From Arthrobacter sp. efr-133-TYG-118 (GTDB taxonomy: Bacteria > Actinomycetota > Actinomycetes > Actinomycetales > Micrococcaceae), in contig NZ_JARVRH010000024.1 of the NCBI RefSeq assembly GCF_030209755.1, positions 124,001 to 188,000 on the forward strand: a stretch of DNA of 64,000 nucleotides, given 5' to 3'. Positions 34,617 to 43,114 of this stretch are shown here, one piece after another. Position 1 is the stretch's first letter, and each line of letters starts with the position of its first letter. The notes beneath the pieces were generated by a model that was given only the letters and a program-made list of their open reading frames with translations, was not told where the DNA came from and searched no databases. The position numbers were made by a program, and so were the translations under genes.

Positions 34617-36608
34617 ATGACACGGTTCTGGACGCGTTTAATCGTCGTTCTCACAGTGGTTTTCGGGCTGAACTATGTCATCTGGCGTTGGGCGGCATCG
34701 CTGAACTGGGATGCCTGGTGGATCGCAGTTCCCCTCGTGGCTGCCGAGACTTACAGCTTGATCGATGTGTTCCTGTTCGGCATGACGGTGTGGCGTCTGA
34801 AGATTCGGACCGGAGCCCCTCCTGCGCCCTCGGGTGCGACCGTGGATGTTTTTATCACCACGTACAACGAGCCTCTGGACCTGGTGCTGACAACCGCATT
34901 GGCCGCCCAGCGGATCAGGCATCCGCACAGTACGTGGATCCTTGACGACGGGGCACGGCCGGAATTTCGGGATCTCGCCGCCGAGCACGGCCTGGGTTAT
35001 GTCACCCGGGGAGCGGACTGGCAGGACATGCCCCGCCATGCCAAGGCCGGCAACTTGAACAACGCCTTGATGGTCACGGACGGAGAGTTCCTGTTGATCC
35101 TGGACGCCGACCAGGTCCCCGAACCGGAGATCCTGGACAGGACCCTGGGTTACTTCAACAACCCGCGCGTCGCGCTGGTTCAGACCCCGCAGTACTTCAA
35201 CAACGTCCCGGTCGACGATCCCCTGGGCAGCCAGGCTCCCCTGTTCTACGGCCCAATCCAGCAGGGCAAGGACGGTTGGAACGCCGCATTTTTCTGTGGT
35301 TCAAACGCCATCCTTCGGCGGGAAGCGCTCATGCAGCTCGGTCTTGTTGGTTACGTACAGGAAACCGAGAAGAGCATCCGGCGGGCGTTGGCTGCCTCCC
35401 GGAAGGCCATCCGTACGGCGCGGAAGTCCGCCGATGCCACTTCGCCGTTTGTTGACCAGATGCTCAGAGATGTGGAAACCGCCACCGAGCATGCCAGTGC
35501 CCAGCTCGATGCCGGGCACTCGCTGAGCGAGATCACCTATGAAGTCAGGCAAAAGGTGGACCGGGCCGTCCACGCATTGGTCCAGGCCGATGTCCATGCG
35601 CTGCAGGCTGACCTTGAGGAAATCTCGGCCATGGACCTGGCAATCGTCGGAGACGCCGGGGTCAAGGTCGTGGCGGACGACGCCGTCCAGCGCCTGTCCG
35701 CCCGGGAATGGTCTCCCCTGGGCGCCATGGAGTCTGTCCAGGCAGTCCTTGATGCCCTATCCGTGGAGCGTACGGGTGAGGCGCAGCCGGTCATGCCACT
35801 GGCAACGATCTCCGTCACTGAGGACATGGCCACAGCCATGAGGATGCACTCGCTGGGTTGGCAGAGCGTATACCACCATGAGGTCCTGGCTTACGGGCTG
35901 GCTCCCGAGGACATCGGGACCATGCTGACGCAGCGTCTGCGATGGGCCCAGGGGACGATCCAGGTCCTGCTCCGGGAGAATCCGCTCGTGCAGCGCGGCC
36001 TGAAATGGGGACAGCGCCTCATGTATTTCGCCACGATGTGGAGCTACTTGAGCGGTTTCGCGGCAGTGATCTACTTCGCGGCACCGATTGTCTACCTCGT
36101 GCTGGGCATCCTGCCCGTCAGCAGCCTCAGCTTCGACTTCTTCATCCGCTTCATCCCCTTCATGATCGCGAATCAGCTGTTGTTCGCTGTTGCCGGACGA
36201 GGCATTCCCACCTGGCGGGGACAACAGTACAGTTTGGCGTTGTTTCCGACCTGGATCAAGGCATGCACGACGGCGGCGCGCAACGTCTGGTTTGGACGGC
36301 CACTGGGTTTCGCGGTCACCCCGAAAGACCGGCAGGAGGGCGGCCCGCGCTGGAGCCTGATCCGGCCGCAAATCGTTGTCTCGATACTGCTGGTCATCGC
36401 CGCGGTGGTCGGTATCGCGCGTCTTACCACAGGTTTGTCCGAACCCATCGGTACGCTGGTCAACGTAGTCTGGGTTGTTTACGACCTCGTCGTCATGAGC
36501 ATCCTGGTCCGGGCTGTGCTCTATCGGGGATATGCTCCCGTTGAACACCCTTCCGGGGCTGAAACGACTTCAGCGGCCAATATGGTTGACCGCCGAAAGG
36601 AACCATGA
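34617..36608 (+). CDS. Cellulose-synthase-like processive glycosyltransferase (GT2) with a large helical insertion
   Basis: The 663-residue membrane protein has two N-terminal membrane segments (about residues 5-57) and a BcsA-like core. Motifs are TTYNEP (81-86), DD (110-111), DADQVPEP (163-170), FFCGS (225-229), TED (401-403) and QRLRW (439-443). Further membrane segments follow (about 465-640). It should polymerise and export a beta-linked glycan from a UDP-sugar. Between FFCGS and TED lies about 170 residues where BcsA has about 20. The extra part (about 245-395) is rich in Ala, Arg, Glu and heptad-like patterns. No PilZ c-di-GMP domain is present. The stop overlaps the STAS gene, so regulation through STAS is plausible. 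Confidence 0.9.
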   Translation: MTRFWTRLIVVLTVVFGLNYVIWRWAASLNWDAWWIAVPLVAAETYSLIDVFLFGMTVWRLKIRTGAPPAPSGATVDVFITTYNEPLDLVLTTALAAQRIRHPHSTWILDDGARPEFRDLAAEHGLGYVTRGADWQDMPRHAKAGNLNNALMVTDGEFLLILDADQVPEPEILDRTLGYFNNPRVALVQTPQYFNNVPVDDPLGSQAPLFYGPIQQGKDGWNAAFFCGSNAILRREALMQLGLVGYVQETEKSIRRALAASRKAIRTARKSADATSPFVDQMLRDVETATEHASAQLDAGHSLSEITYEVRQKVDRAVHALVQADVHALQADLEEISAMDLAIVGDAGVKVVADDAVQRLSAREWSPLGAMESVQAVLDALSVERTGEAQPVMPLATISVTEDMATAMRMHSLGWQSVYHHEVLAYGLAPEDIGTMLTQRLRWAQGTIQVLLRENPLVQRGLKWGQRLMYFATMWSYLSGFAAVIYFAAPIVYLVLGILPVSSLSFDFFIRFIPFMIANQLLFAVAGRGIPTWRGQQYSLALFPTWIKACTTAARNVWFGRPLGFAVTPKDRQEGGPRWSLIRPQIVVSILLVIAAVVGIARLTTGLSEPIGTLVNVVWVVYDLVVMSILVRAVLYRGYAPVEHPSGAETTSAANMVDRRKEP

Positions 36609-36940
36609 TGGATCTTACTTACAAAGCAAACGGGACTTACACGGAAGTATTGGCGGCCGGGCGCTTGAACATGGTGTCCGCGCCCAAACTCAGGACCTTC
36701 GTGGCCGACGTCGTCGCGTCCGGCTCGAACCGGATCGTCGTCAACCTGGGAGAGACAACCTTTATGGATTCGTCCGGACTCGGCGCGCTCATCGGGTGCC
36801 TCAAGGCGGCCCGCCAGGCCGGCGGGGACCTCCGCATCGCGGCGGTGCAGCCCCAGGTGAAAATGGTTCTTGAGCTGACCAGCATGGACCGGGTGCTCAC
36901 GTCCTACGCCTCCGCTGAAGAGGCCTTCGGAGATGACTGA
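36605..36940 (+). CDS. STAS-domain anti-sigma-factor-antagonist-like protein
   Basis: The 111-residue single-domain protein has the SpoIIAA/RsbV pattern, with the phosphorylatable serine in FMDSSGLGALIGCLKAAR (Ser56/57). AAGRLNMVSAPKLR opens the fold. It overlaps the GT2 stop (ATGATG, ATG at 36605 or 36608) and its own stop overlaps the kinase start, so three products are made together. By family knowledge it would be phosphorylated by the RsbW-like kinase and dephosphorylated by a PP2C such as that at 29275-30396. Its unphosphorylated or phosphorylated form could bind the synthase or a sigma factor. Confidence 0.9.
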   Translation: MMDLTYKANGTYTEVLAAGRLNMVSAPKLRTFVADVVASGSNRIVVNLGETTFMDSSGLGALIGCLKAARQAGGDLRIAAVQPQVKMVLELTSMDRVLTSYASAEEAFGDD

Positions 36941-37361
36941 CATCATCGCCCGCCGGCACTTCCGCGACAAGGCAGCCGAACAGTCCATCGAGGCTGTCCA
37001 CAACCAGCTCGACGAACTCTGGAACGATGCGTCCTTCGTCCCCGAACTGGACCGGCTGACATTTACCACGGCCGTGATAGAGGCCGCGACGAACGTGGTC
37101 CTGCACGCCGTCCCGGACTCCCCCGCGCCGGTTGAGCTGGGAGTCGATATCTGGATCAAAGCGCAAAGCCTTCGGGCCCAGATCAGCGCCTTCGGTGCGG
37201 CCGACCCCGAACTGGACGCAGACGCGGCAGGCATGCCCGGTCCCGACGCGGAATCAGGACGCGGCCTTGCCCTCATCCGCGCCCTCGTCAGCACGGTGAC
37301 TTTCGCCCGCCAGGATGGAACCAACATCTGGATCCTCTCCCGGGACGCCACACCCGCCTGA
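36933..37361 (+). CDS. RsbW/SpoIIAB-like serine kinase (HATPase_c_2)
   Basis: The 142-residue protein is a single GHKL ATPase domain. The N box reads EAATNVVLHAV and the ATP-lid glycine motif GRGLALIRALV. Such small kinases phosphorylate a partner STAS protein and may also hold a sigma factor. The gene overlaps the STAS gene by 8 nt and is the last of the operon. No sigma-factor gene is found in the locus, so the output may be the GT2 itself, or a sigma factor encoded elsewhere. Confidence 0.87.
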   Translation: MTDIIARRHFRDKAAEQSIEAVHNQLDELWNDASFVPELDRLTFTTAVIEAATNVVLHAVPDSPAPVELGVDIWIKAQSLRAQISAFGAADPELDADAAGMPGPDAESGRGLALIRALVSTVTFARQDGTNIWILSRDATPA

Positions 37362-37403
37362 TCATCGACAGCACAAGCCGTCCTGTTCCACCGGCGTGAC
37401 GCG

Positions 37404-37431
37404 GGACGAGGCTCGTCCAGGTACAACCTGG
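37404..37431 (+). terminator. Two adjoining hairpins after the GT2-STAS-kinase operon
   Basis: GGACGAG (37404-37410) and CTCGTCC (37412-37418) form one stem; CCAGGT (37417-37422) and ACCTGG (37426-37431) form the next. The arms share bases, so only one can form at a time. No T-run follows; a role in ending or stabilising the operon mRNA is a guess. Confidence 0.45.
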
Positions 37432-37451
37432 CCCGGGCGCTAGTTTGGAGG

Positions 37452-37622
37452 GTGCGCGGGCTCTGGCTGCTCGACGAGCCGGAATCCGCACTCTCGCTGC
37501 CGGGCTGCCCGGCGCTCATCGGGGTCTTTCGATCATTGGTAGGCGAAGGCTCGCAAATCGTCCTCTCGACGCCACCTGGGCTAGCGGCCCCTGCGCTACC
37601 GATCGGCAAGGAAGCCAATTGA
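37452..37622 (+). pseudogene. Fragment of an AAA/ABC-type ATPase gene
   Basis: A 57-codon open stretch reads LWLLDEPESALSLPGCPAL, then GSQIVLSTPPGLA. This is the Walker B and D-loop region of an AAA family ATPase, in which a switch His (THSP) is usual but here is TPPG. Nothing before or after belongs to the gene. It is debris in a stretch of broken genes between the signalling operon and the relaxase remnant. Confidence 0.6.
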
Positions 37623-37697
37623 GGGACGGGCTTACGGACAGGTCGTGAAGGAGGCCCCTTTGGCGCGAGAATTCGGTCCATGATTGTTTGGCCTAAC

Positions 37698-38168
37698 GGC
37701 ACCCGCGGCGCCATCGCCGCAGCGTTCGATCACTGGGAATCTCGTACGGGCGACCCGCAACTGCACACTCATTTGGTCATCGCCAACCGGATCCAGCGCA
37801 TCACCGACGGCGCCTGGGTCACCTTGGACTCACGGACACTCTACAAGGCCGCAGACATCCGTCAGCCGGCCACCAACATCCACAACCACAGCCAGCAACT
37901 CTCGGGCATCGACGACGCGCTGATCCGCGAATTTTCCAACGGATCCGCCTCATCGATCTGGAAACTAACCCCCTCGTCGCCCAATGGACCGATCAGCATG
38001 GGACTACCCCGACGGCAATAGCCACCCTCAAACTCCGCCAACATTCATCGCTCTCCACAAGAACCCTCCCAAACCGGAAACAGTCGCGCCGCTCCGTCAG
38101 TTCTCCGCGCAGTGACAGGCCCGCGCAGCCGCCAAAGGCTTCGATCCACGCCTCCTGCTGGCTAACAC
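37698..38168 (+). pseudogene. Remnant of a MobF/TrwC-type relaxase gene (element A copy)
   Basis: From GAIAAAFDHWESRTGDPQLH the translation matches the relaxase pseudogene at 48,843-49,370 almost residue for residue, including the metal-binding QLHTHLV. Relative to that copy about 60-75 nt are deleted after RTLYKAA, and frameshifts follow after ALIREFSN. Similarity stops exactly at the CCGGTGGAT that begins the att-like repeat. It is the right-end relaxase of an older, decayed element. Confidence 0.8.
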
Positions 38169-38287
38169 CGGTGGATGCCTACCTCAGAACGTCAAAATGA
38201 AAGAGCCCCTGATCTACGTTTCCGCAGTTCAGGGGCCCTTTTCGGGTAGGGCTACTCGGACTTGAACCGAGGACCTTAAGATTATGA
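38168..38287. repeat. att-like direct repeat with tRNA 3' fragment, second copy
   Basis: CCGGTGGATG, CTACCTCAGAAC and the CCCCTGA hairpin match 50,355-50,430. The stretch 38247-38287 matches the intact tRNA at 50434-50474, from the discriminator base to the anticodon loop, with one mismatch at 38279. Beyond it the sequences diverge at once. This is the displaced tRNA end expected after tyrosine-recombinase integration, so it marks the junction between elements A and B. Confidence 0.82.
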
Positions 38288-38507
38288 CTTGACGTTTTTC
38301 ATCAGTATTCGGTGGATGTCAAAAATGCCTAGATTCCGGGGCAGGATGGCCCAAATGGGCACCGCGCGTGCTCATCATTTTTCGTTACTCACCATAGTTT
38401 CCGGTGGGTAAACGGTGGGCGAATCACCCCGCCTTGCGGGGCGTGTCGCGGATTCCGGCTAGGCTTTTAGACCGCTCCGAATCTTTCGCAAGGGAGTTTC
38501 CACGGTC

Positions 38508-38813
38508 ATGCCGCCTACCCCTTCCGAGCCCATGAAGAGGAATACAGCTGGCGCTTCCGCCGGCGATCAAACCGCGGAGACGACGGAGACACAGATGAGA
38601 ACAACGCCAGAAGCCAGCCGCGGCGCGGCGGAAGGTGCCGGAGAACAATGGCTGACCCCGAAAGACATCTGCACGCAATTGCAGATTCCGGAGCAGACGT
38701 TCTACCAGTGGCGGGTGAAGCATATCGGCCCCCGAGCCTATCGAATCGGGCGACATCTGCGGATCAGCCCGAGCGACTTCAACGCGTGGTTGTCTTCGCG
38801 CCTGGAAGCATAG
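38508..38813 (+). CDS. Excisionase-like helix-turn-helix protein
   Basis: The product is 101 residues from the ATG at 38508; internal ATGs at 38532 and 38595 are possible starts. The C-terminal half is a MerR/Xis-type helix-turn-helix: WLTPKDICTQLQIPEQTFYQ, then RIGRHLRISPSDFNAWL. The N-terminal half is low-complexity. It lies 220 bp inside the left junction of element B, the usual place for an excisionase. No integrase is found beside it. Confidence 0.78.
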   Translation: MPPTPSEPMKRNTAGASAGDQTAETTETQMRTTPEASRGAAEGAGEQWLTPKDICTQLQIPEQTFYQWRVKHIGPRAYRIGRHLRISPSDFNAWLSSRLEA

Positions 38814-39195
38814 ATGACACCGCTTTATCCGGACGATCCAGCCGCCGTTGCCCGGACGCGGGCGAGCCGACCACCATCACGAACGGCGACATCGCAGTGC
38901 GCGCCTCACCGATGGTATCGGCGGATGACACAGCCTCCATGGGCCGGCATCGCATCCCGGCCTCAAATGTTCGCCGTCCCCGACGCCCCCTCAAGGGCGC
39001 ATTCGCGTCACTGCGTGATGGGCCTGCGGCCCACCCCTGACGGCCGCGCCAAGGATGGACACGACGGCCTTTATCGGGATGCGGGCAAGACTGAGATGGC
39101 CCTGACAAATCGCTCGGATTGCAATCGACTTGTCGCTAGGGACGCCCTACCACTCACACATTGGGTAGACCGGAGTGCAACGCTCTTGAGGCGCG
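38814..39195. other. Apparently non-coding or decayed stretch
   Basis: No open frame here has a ribosome site or a recognisable domain. In a typical element an integrase would follow the excisionase. I see no integrase motif, so it has probably been lost. Confidence 0.5.
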
Positions 39196-39624
39196 TTAGC
39201 TGAAAAGGCCCGTGCAGGGCTGGCGGTACCTACCCGGCAGCTCGGCGGCGTCCTCGGGGAGGTCAGCGGGGGCGTGTGCGTCGCCGTTCTTCCACCAGTA
39301 GTGTGCGTGCCTGGTGATCTCATCCCATTGCCTGGCCTCCGTCCTGTAGTACGTGCAGGTCACGTCGCCGTCGCGGTAGCTGGCGACCCCGAACAACTTG
39401 CCGGTGCCGCCTGCGGTGCGGGTGGCTGCGACGATGACAAAGGGCCACTGGCCCAGGTTCCACCCATCGGCTCCCCAGTTGGGGATAGCGGCCCATCCGT
39501 GTTCCTGGATCAGATCCATCCAGGCGTATCCGTCGTTCATGTGATCATCGCCGAGGACCACGGCAGCGGGGATTACCTCACCGGTGTCCTTGGTGGTGAC
39601 GGGACCGATCCTGACCGCGTTCAT
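39196..39624 (-). CDS. Hypothetical protein of element B
   Basis: The product is 142 residues from the ATG at 39624. It is rich in Trp, Tyr and Asp (GYAWMDLIQEHGWAAIPNWG, CTYYRTEARQWDEITRHAHY). It has no signal peptide or membrane segment. I do not recognise a family. Balanced composition and a clean frame support a real gene; the setting suggests a plasmid or integrative-element origin. Confidence 0.6.
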   Translation of the reverse strand: MNAVRIGPVTTKDTGEVIPAAVVLGDDHMNDGYAWMDLIQEHGWAAIPNWGADGWNLGQWPFVIVAATRTAGGTGKLFGVASYRDGDVTCTYYRTEARQWDEITRHAHYWWKNGDAHAPADLPEDAAELPGRYRQPCTGLFS

Positions 39625-40106
39625 GGTTGTGTATCCAAAACTCCGGCAGCTGTTTTGCTGCCCGTGGGCGCGGTGAAAAAGGACATGAGACCCTCCATGG
39701 ATTCGGCCTGTCGACGTTCCGGACAACATGGCCGCCCCCGCAGCCCACTCTGGTAATCGACGCACCACCCGGAAAAGTCACGGGGCAGGGATCGTTTCCT
39801 CGAAATTTTTCCGACCTGCCACGAAACGCTCCCCATCCCGAAGGAGGTTCCCAAACGATCTCCATCCTCCTGTGGCCTTGAGACTTCCCACACCGGACGT
39901 CGTCAGCTGGGGATCTTCCTCCCGGGAGGAAGTCAGCAGTTTGGCCGGCGACAATGGCCCATCCTGAGCCGGAGCCAATCGCGCATCGGATGGAACATGG
40001 TGGAATTACCGGCAATTCGCGAGCAGTTCTTGAACGACGCCCCGCGGCGTCATTCAAAGCACATAGCCGTTTATTGCCATATTCCTTTAGATAAGGACAG
40101 CACTGA
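39625..40106. other. Non-coding stretch with an 18-bp palindrome
   Basis: CTTCCTCCCGGGAGGAAG at 39915-39932 is a perfect palindrome and could be an operator. From about 40,030 the DNA is AT-richer than its surroundings. Overlapping open frames on both strands have no recognisable product. Confidence 0.45.
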
Positions 40107-40310
40107 TTAAGTTGGTCCGACGTTGCCTATGTGGTAAATGTTCTTGGCCGGACGCCCCTTATATCGTGCGACCAAGAAGGTTCCGGTGGTTGCCAGAGCA
40201 GGGATGACCAGGAAGAACGCACCGCCTCCGCTATTAATCACCCCGGCTATTCTGATCCACCAGCAAAGGGCCGCAGTAAGGCCACAAAGGACAAGCAGGG
40301 AACTGCGATG
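40107..40310 (-). pseudogene. Second copy of a duplicated small membrane-protein sequence
   Basis: The minus strand reads SSLLVLCGLTAALCWWIRIA, then GVINSGGGAFFLVIPALATT, ending at a TAA (40109-40107). It is a clear paralogue of the segment encoded at about 40,400-40,527. No ATG, GTG or TTG start is found in frame, so it is probably a decayed gene or a former fusion part. Confidence 0.55.
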
Positions 40311-40566
40311 CGCGGACAGTGCGCCGCGAGCTTTGCGGCGGTGCGATTGGTTGACATGTTTGGCCTTGGCGCTGACGGCGTGCCAGACGGAACGTCGCGA
40401 TGGTTGCCAGGACGGGGACCGTCAGAAAGATGATCCCGGCCCCGCTGTTCACCACTCCGACTATCACGATCCACCAGCACAACGCCGCGGTGAAGCCACT
40501 GAGGACGACCAGCATCGTTCGCGTACCTGGACGAGTTGGAAACAACGGTTCGAGATTGCTACTCAC
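40234..40566 (-). CDS. Small membrane protein (first copy of tandem duplicate)
   Basis: The frame gives 110 residues. Residues about 17-60 contain two hydrophobic segments: MLVVLSGFTAALCWWIVIVG and NSGAGIIFLTVPVLATIATF. The C-terminal 45 residues overlap the next copy in another frame and look unnatural, so the real protein may be shorter or the gene may have shifted. Function is unknown. Confidence 0.5.
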   Translation of the reverse strand: MSSNLEPLFPTRPGTRTMLVVLSGFTAALCWWIVIVGVVNSGAGIIFLTVPVLATIATFRLARRQRQGQTCQPIAPPQSSRRTVRASQFPACPLWPYCGPLLVDQNSRGD

Positions 40567-40828
40567 GGTCGCTCCCCTGGGCTAAATCCCTTCACTTCAC
40601 TCTTCATCAGAGCACGGATCAGGACGCTTTACGAGGGATCCACCCGCCACGGCTCCACTAATCCAACGCGTGCGAGGGTTTCGGCCGCGGCCATCCTCAG
40701 GTCGTCAATCCTGGCCGCCTTGAGCCCGCAGACCACAAGATCCGCAAGGTCTGCTGGCGGACCTCCGAAGAGGTTTCCACCAAGTTCGAGACCAAATGGA
40801 GTCCACGGGCGCGTCTAGGCTTGGATGC

Positions 40829-40945
40829 ATGGGCATTGATTTGCGGGGACTGACGCCGGAAGATTGCGAGCTCATCGCGTTTGCTCGTCAATTGGGTGCC
40901 GGGCGGACGCCGGCCGGGAGCAGACTCACCAAAGTTGCGATATGA
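40829..40945 (+). CDS. Possible 38-residue leader ORF coupled to the MFS gene
   Basis: MGIDLRGLTPEDCELIAFAR opens a 38-codon frame whose stop overlaps the MFS start (ATGA at 40942-40945). The N-terminal part has a helical, acidic pattern and may be a remnant of a larger gene. Coupling is suggested by the overlap only. Confidence 0.4.
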   Translation: MGIDLRGLTPEDCELIAFARQLGAGRTPAGSRLTKVAI

Positions 40946-41757
40946 GACCAACGACCCGGACCGGGGCGATCGCCCCGCTTTACGCGGCCGGGTTCACTAC
41001 CGCGTTCGGTGCCCACAGTGTCGCGGCCGGACTAGGAGCGGAACAGTCCAGCATCGGTCTGGGGCTTTTGGGTCTGGGTGTTCTGCTGGCCTTGTATGAC
41101 CTCGCTGAGGTGTTCCTCAAGCCCGTGTTCGGTGCGCTTAGTGACCGCGTTGGGCCGAAACCCCTGGTGGTCGGCGGACTCTTCGCTTTCGCGGGCGTGT
41201 CGATCCTCGGGATCTGGGCGAAGGAGCCATTGATCCTTGTGCTGGCCAGACTGGGCCAGGGCGCTGCCGCGTCCGCGTTCTCTCCGGCGTCTTCGGCTGC
41301 CACGGCGCGTTTGGCTGGCAAGGCCACCGGCAAGTATTTCGGCCGGTACGGCGCCTGGAAAGGTCTCGGCTACGCCATCGGCCCGTTATTGGGGGCGGCT
41401 GCGATCATTGCCGGCGGCATCTCGCTAATGTTCGTGGTCCTCACAGGCGTCTCTTTGGCCGTTGCCATCTGGGCTGTGCTGGCCATGCCCGCGATCGAGC
41501 CCCTCCCCAAGCGCCGGTACACGGTCGCTGATCTGTTTCGGCAAGTCACTCAAAGGTCCTTCCTCGGACCGACCGTCGTCCTGGCCGCCGCTACCGGTTC
41601 ACTTGGTGCCGCGGTGGGGTTCCTTCCGGCTCTGGCTTCGGAACGGTCCATGCCTGTCCTCTGGCCGAAGACACCCAAGTGCCCCGGAAGTCGTTTCCTG
41701 GCTGGCATCCCATCTGGCCGTTTCGCCCGAGGCCTGGGGCGAGTATGGAACACGTGA
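40942..41757 (+). pseudogene. Truncated MFS transporter gene
   Basis: The frame shows the first seven or so membrane segments of a 12-segment MFS permease. FGALSDRVGPKPLVVGG is the conserved loop 2-3 motif, and LVLARLGQGAAASAFSPASS is also typical. After GFLPALA (about 41,640) the family sequence stops and about 40 unrelated residues follow to the stop at 41,757. Five membrane segments are missing, so it is almost surely inactive. It faces the chromate transporter gene and may be the remains of the MFS gene seen in some Arthrobacter chromate clusters. Confidence 0.75.
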
Positions 41758-41817
41758 GGAAACGCGGCCGGCGGGGGCCTCCGGCGCGCCAGCGGGGCCA
41801 TGGGACCCCGGACGCTG

Positions 41818-43053
41818 TCAGCGGTGCAGGAGGAGGCCGATGAGGCCGGCGGCGAGGACGATGTAGGGTTCGTTGATTTTGAAGCGCCAGAGCAGTCCGA
41901 GGGAGAGAAGGGCGATGGCCGAGGTGATCCAGTCGCTGACGGCCTCCCGGGTGAGGATCACGACGGCGCCGGTGAGGGCGCCCGCGGCGGCTGCGGTGGC
42001 TCCGGCGACGAAGGCTTTGACTTGCTTGCTGTCGCGGTGGCGGATGAACCAGCGTCCCGGGAGGACGACGGCGAGGTAGATCGGGGTGAAGATCCCCACG
42101 GTGGCGATGACGGCTCCCGGCAGGCCGGCGACGAGGTAGCCGATGAAGCCCGCGGTGATGACCACAGGGCCGGGGGTGATCAGGCCCATCGCGACGGCGT
42201 CGAGGAACTGGCCCTGGTCCAACCAGTGGTGATGGGCGACGACTCCGTCGCGGAGGAGCGGCACGATCGCCAGGCCGGAACCGAAGACCAGGGCCCCGGT
42301 CTGGAGGAAGAACAGTCCCAGAGCCAGGAGCGTCCCGACCGCTGCGACCGGCGCGGCCAACATGGCCAGGGGCAGGAGCAGCGCCTGCGACGCCGGAGGT
42401 TTCGGGCCGGCGGGCGGCTTGGGAGTGCGGTGGCCCCGTCGTGGCCGGCGCATCGTCGGGCGCGCGTCCAGCAGCAGGATCGCCAGCCCGGCGCCAAGGA
42501 TCAGGGGTATGGGTTCGGACCCGGTCAGCGCGGTCACCGCGAAGACGACGGCGCTGATCGCCCAGAGCCTCCAGTCCCGCCGGTCCGTGAGCTTCAGGAG
42601 TTTGTAGGCGGCGATCGTGATGATCGCCATGACTGCGGGGGCGATGCCGTAGAAGAGGGCCTGGACGATCCCGAGGCCGGAGAATTCGGCGTAGAGCGCG
42701 CCGACGACCACGACGATGGCGAAGGAGGGGGCGATGAAGGCCGCCGCGACGGCGAACGCTCCCCAGGCGCCGCGTTGGAGGTATCCGATCCACATGGCCA
42801 CCTGCGCTGCGAGGGGGCCGGGCATCGTCTGGCCCAGGGCAACGCCGTCGAGGAAGTCCTTCCGGTCGATCCAGCCGCGTTTTTCGACCAGGTCCCTTTG
42901 CATGTACCCAACGGTGGCGATCGGCCCGCCGAACCCGACTGCTCCCAGCTCCAGGAAATAGAACACGAAACGGCGGAACGCAACAGGTTCCGGTCCCGGT
43001 ACGGGTCCGGGGTTCACCGGCTGCGCCGATTCGTCGGCGTCGTCATCCATCAT
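41818..43053 (-). CDS. chrA: Chromate transporter ChrA
   Basis: The protein is 411 residues from the ATG at 43053 (AAAGGA upstream; an ATG at 43050 is an alternative). It is a two-domain, long-chain CHR protein. The N-terminal half has FVFYFLELGAVGFGGPIATV and LGQTMPGPLAAQVAMWIGYL; the C-terminal half has LFFLQTGALVFGSGLAIVPL and GLITPGPVVITAGFIGYLVA. It exports chromate from the cell. It lies beside a split chrB regulator gene, which supports the assignment. Confidence 0.95.
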   Translation of the reverse strand: MMDDDADESAQPVNPGPVPGPEPVAFRRFVFYFLELGAVGFGGPIATVGYMQRDLVEKRGWIDRKDFLDGVALGQTMPGPLAAQVAMWIGYLQRGAWGAFAVAAAFIAPSFAIVVVVGALYAEFSGLGIVQALFYGIAPAVMAIITIAAYKLLKLTDRRDWRLWAISAVVFAVTALTGSEPIPLILGAGLAILLLDARPTMRRPRRGHRTPKPPAGPKPPASQALLLPLAMLAAPVAAVGTLLALGLFFLQTGALVFGSGLAIVPLLRDGVVAHHHWLDQGQFLDAVAMGLITPGPVVITAGFIGYLVAGLPGAVIATVGIFTPIYLAVVLPGRWFIRHRDSKQVKAFVAGATAAAAGALTGAVVILTREAVSDWITSAIALLSLGLLWRFKINEPYIVLAAGLIGLLLHR

Positions 43054-43114
43054 TGCCGTGTTTCCTTTGGGGCGGGCCGCGACGCCGGGGGTCTGATCAA
43101 GGGCTCGTTCCCGC

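Noticed and set aside
39578..40057. Overlapping plus- and minus-strand ORFs around 39.6-40.06 kb
   Set aside because: They are mutually antisense, have unnatural composition and no motif. They look like chance open frames in high-GC DNA.
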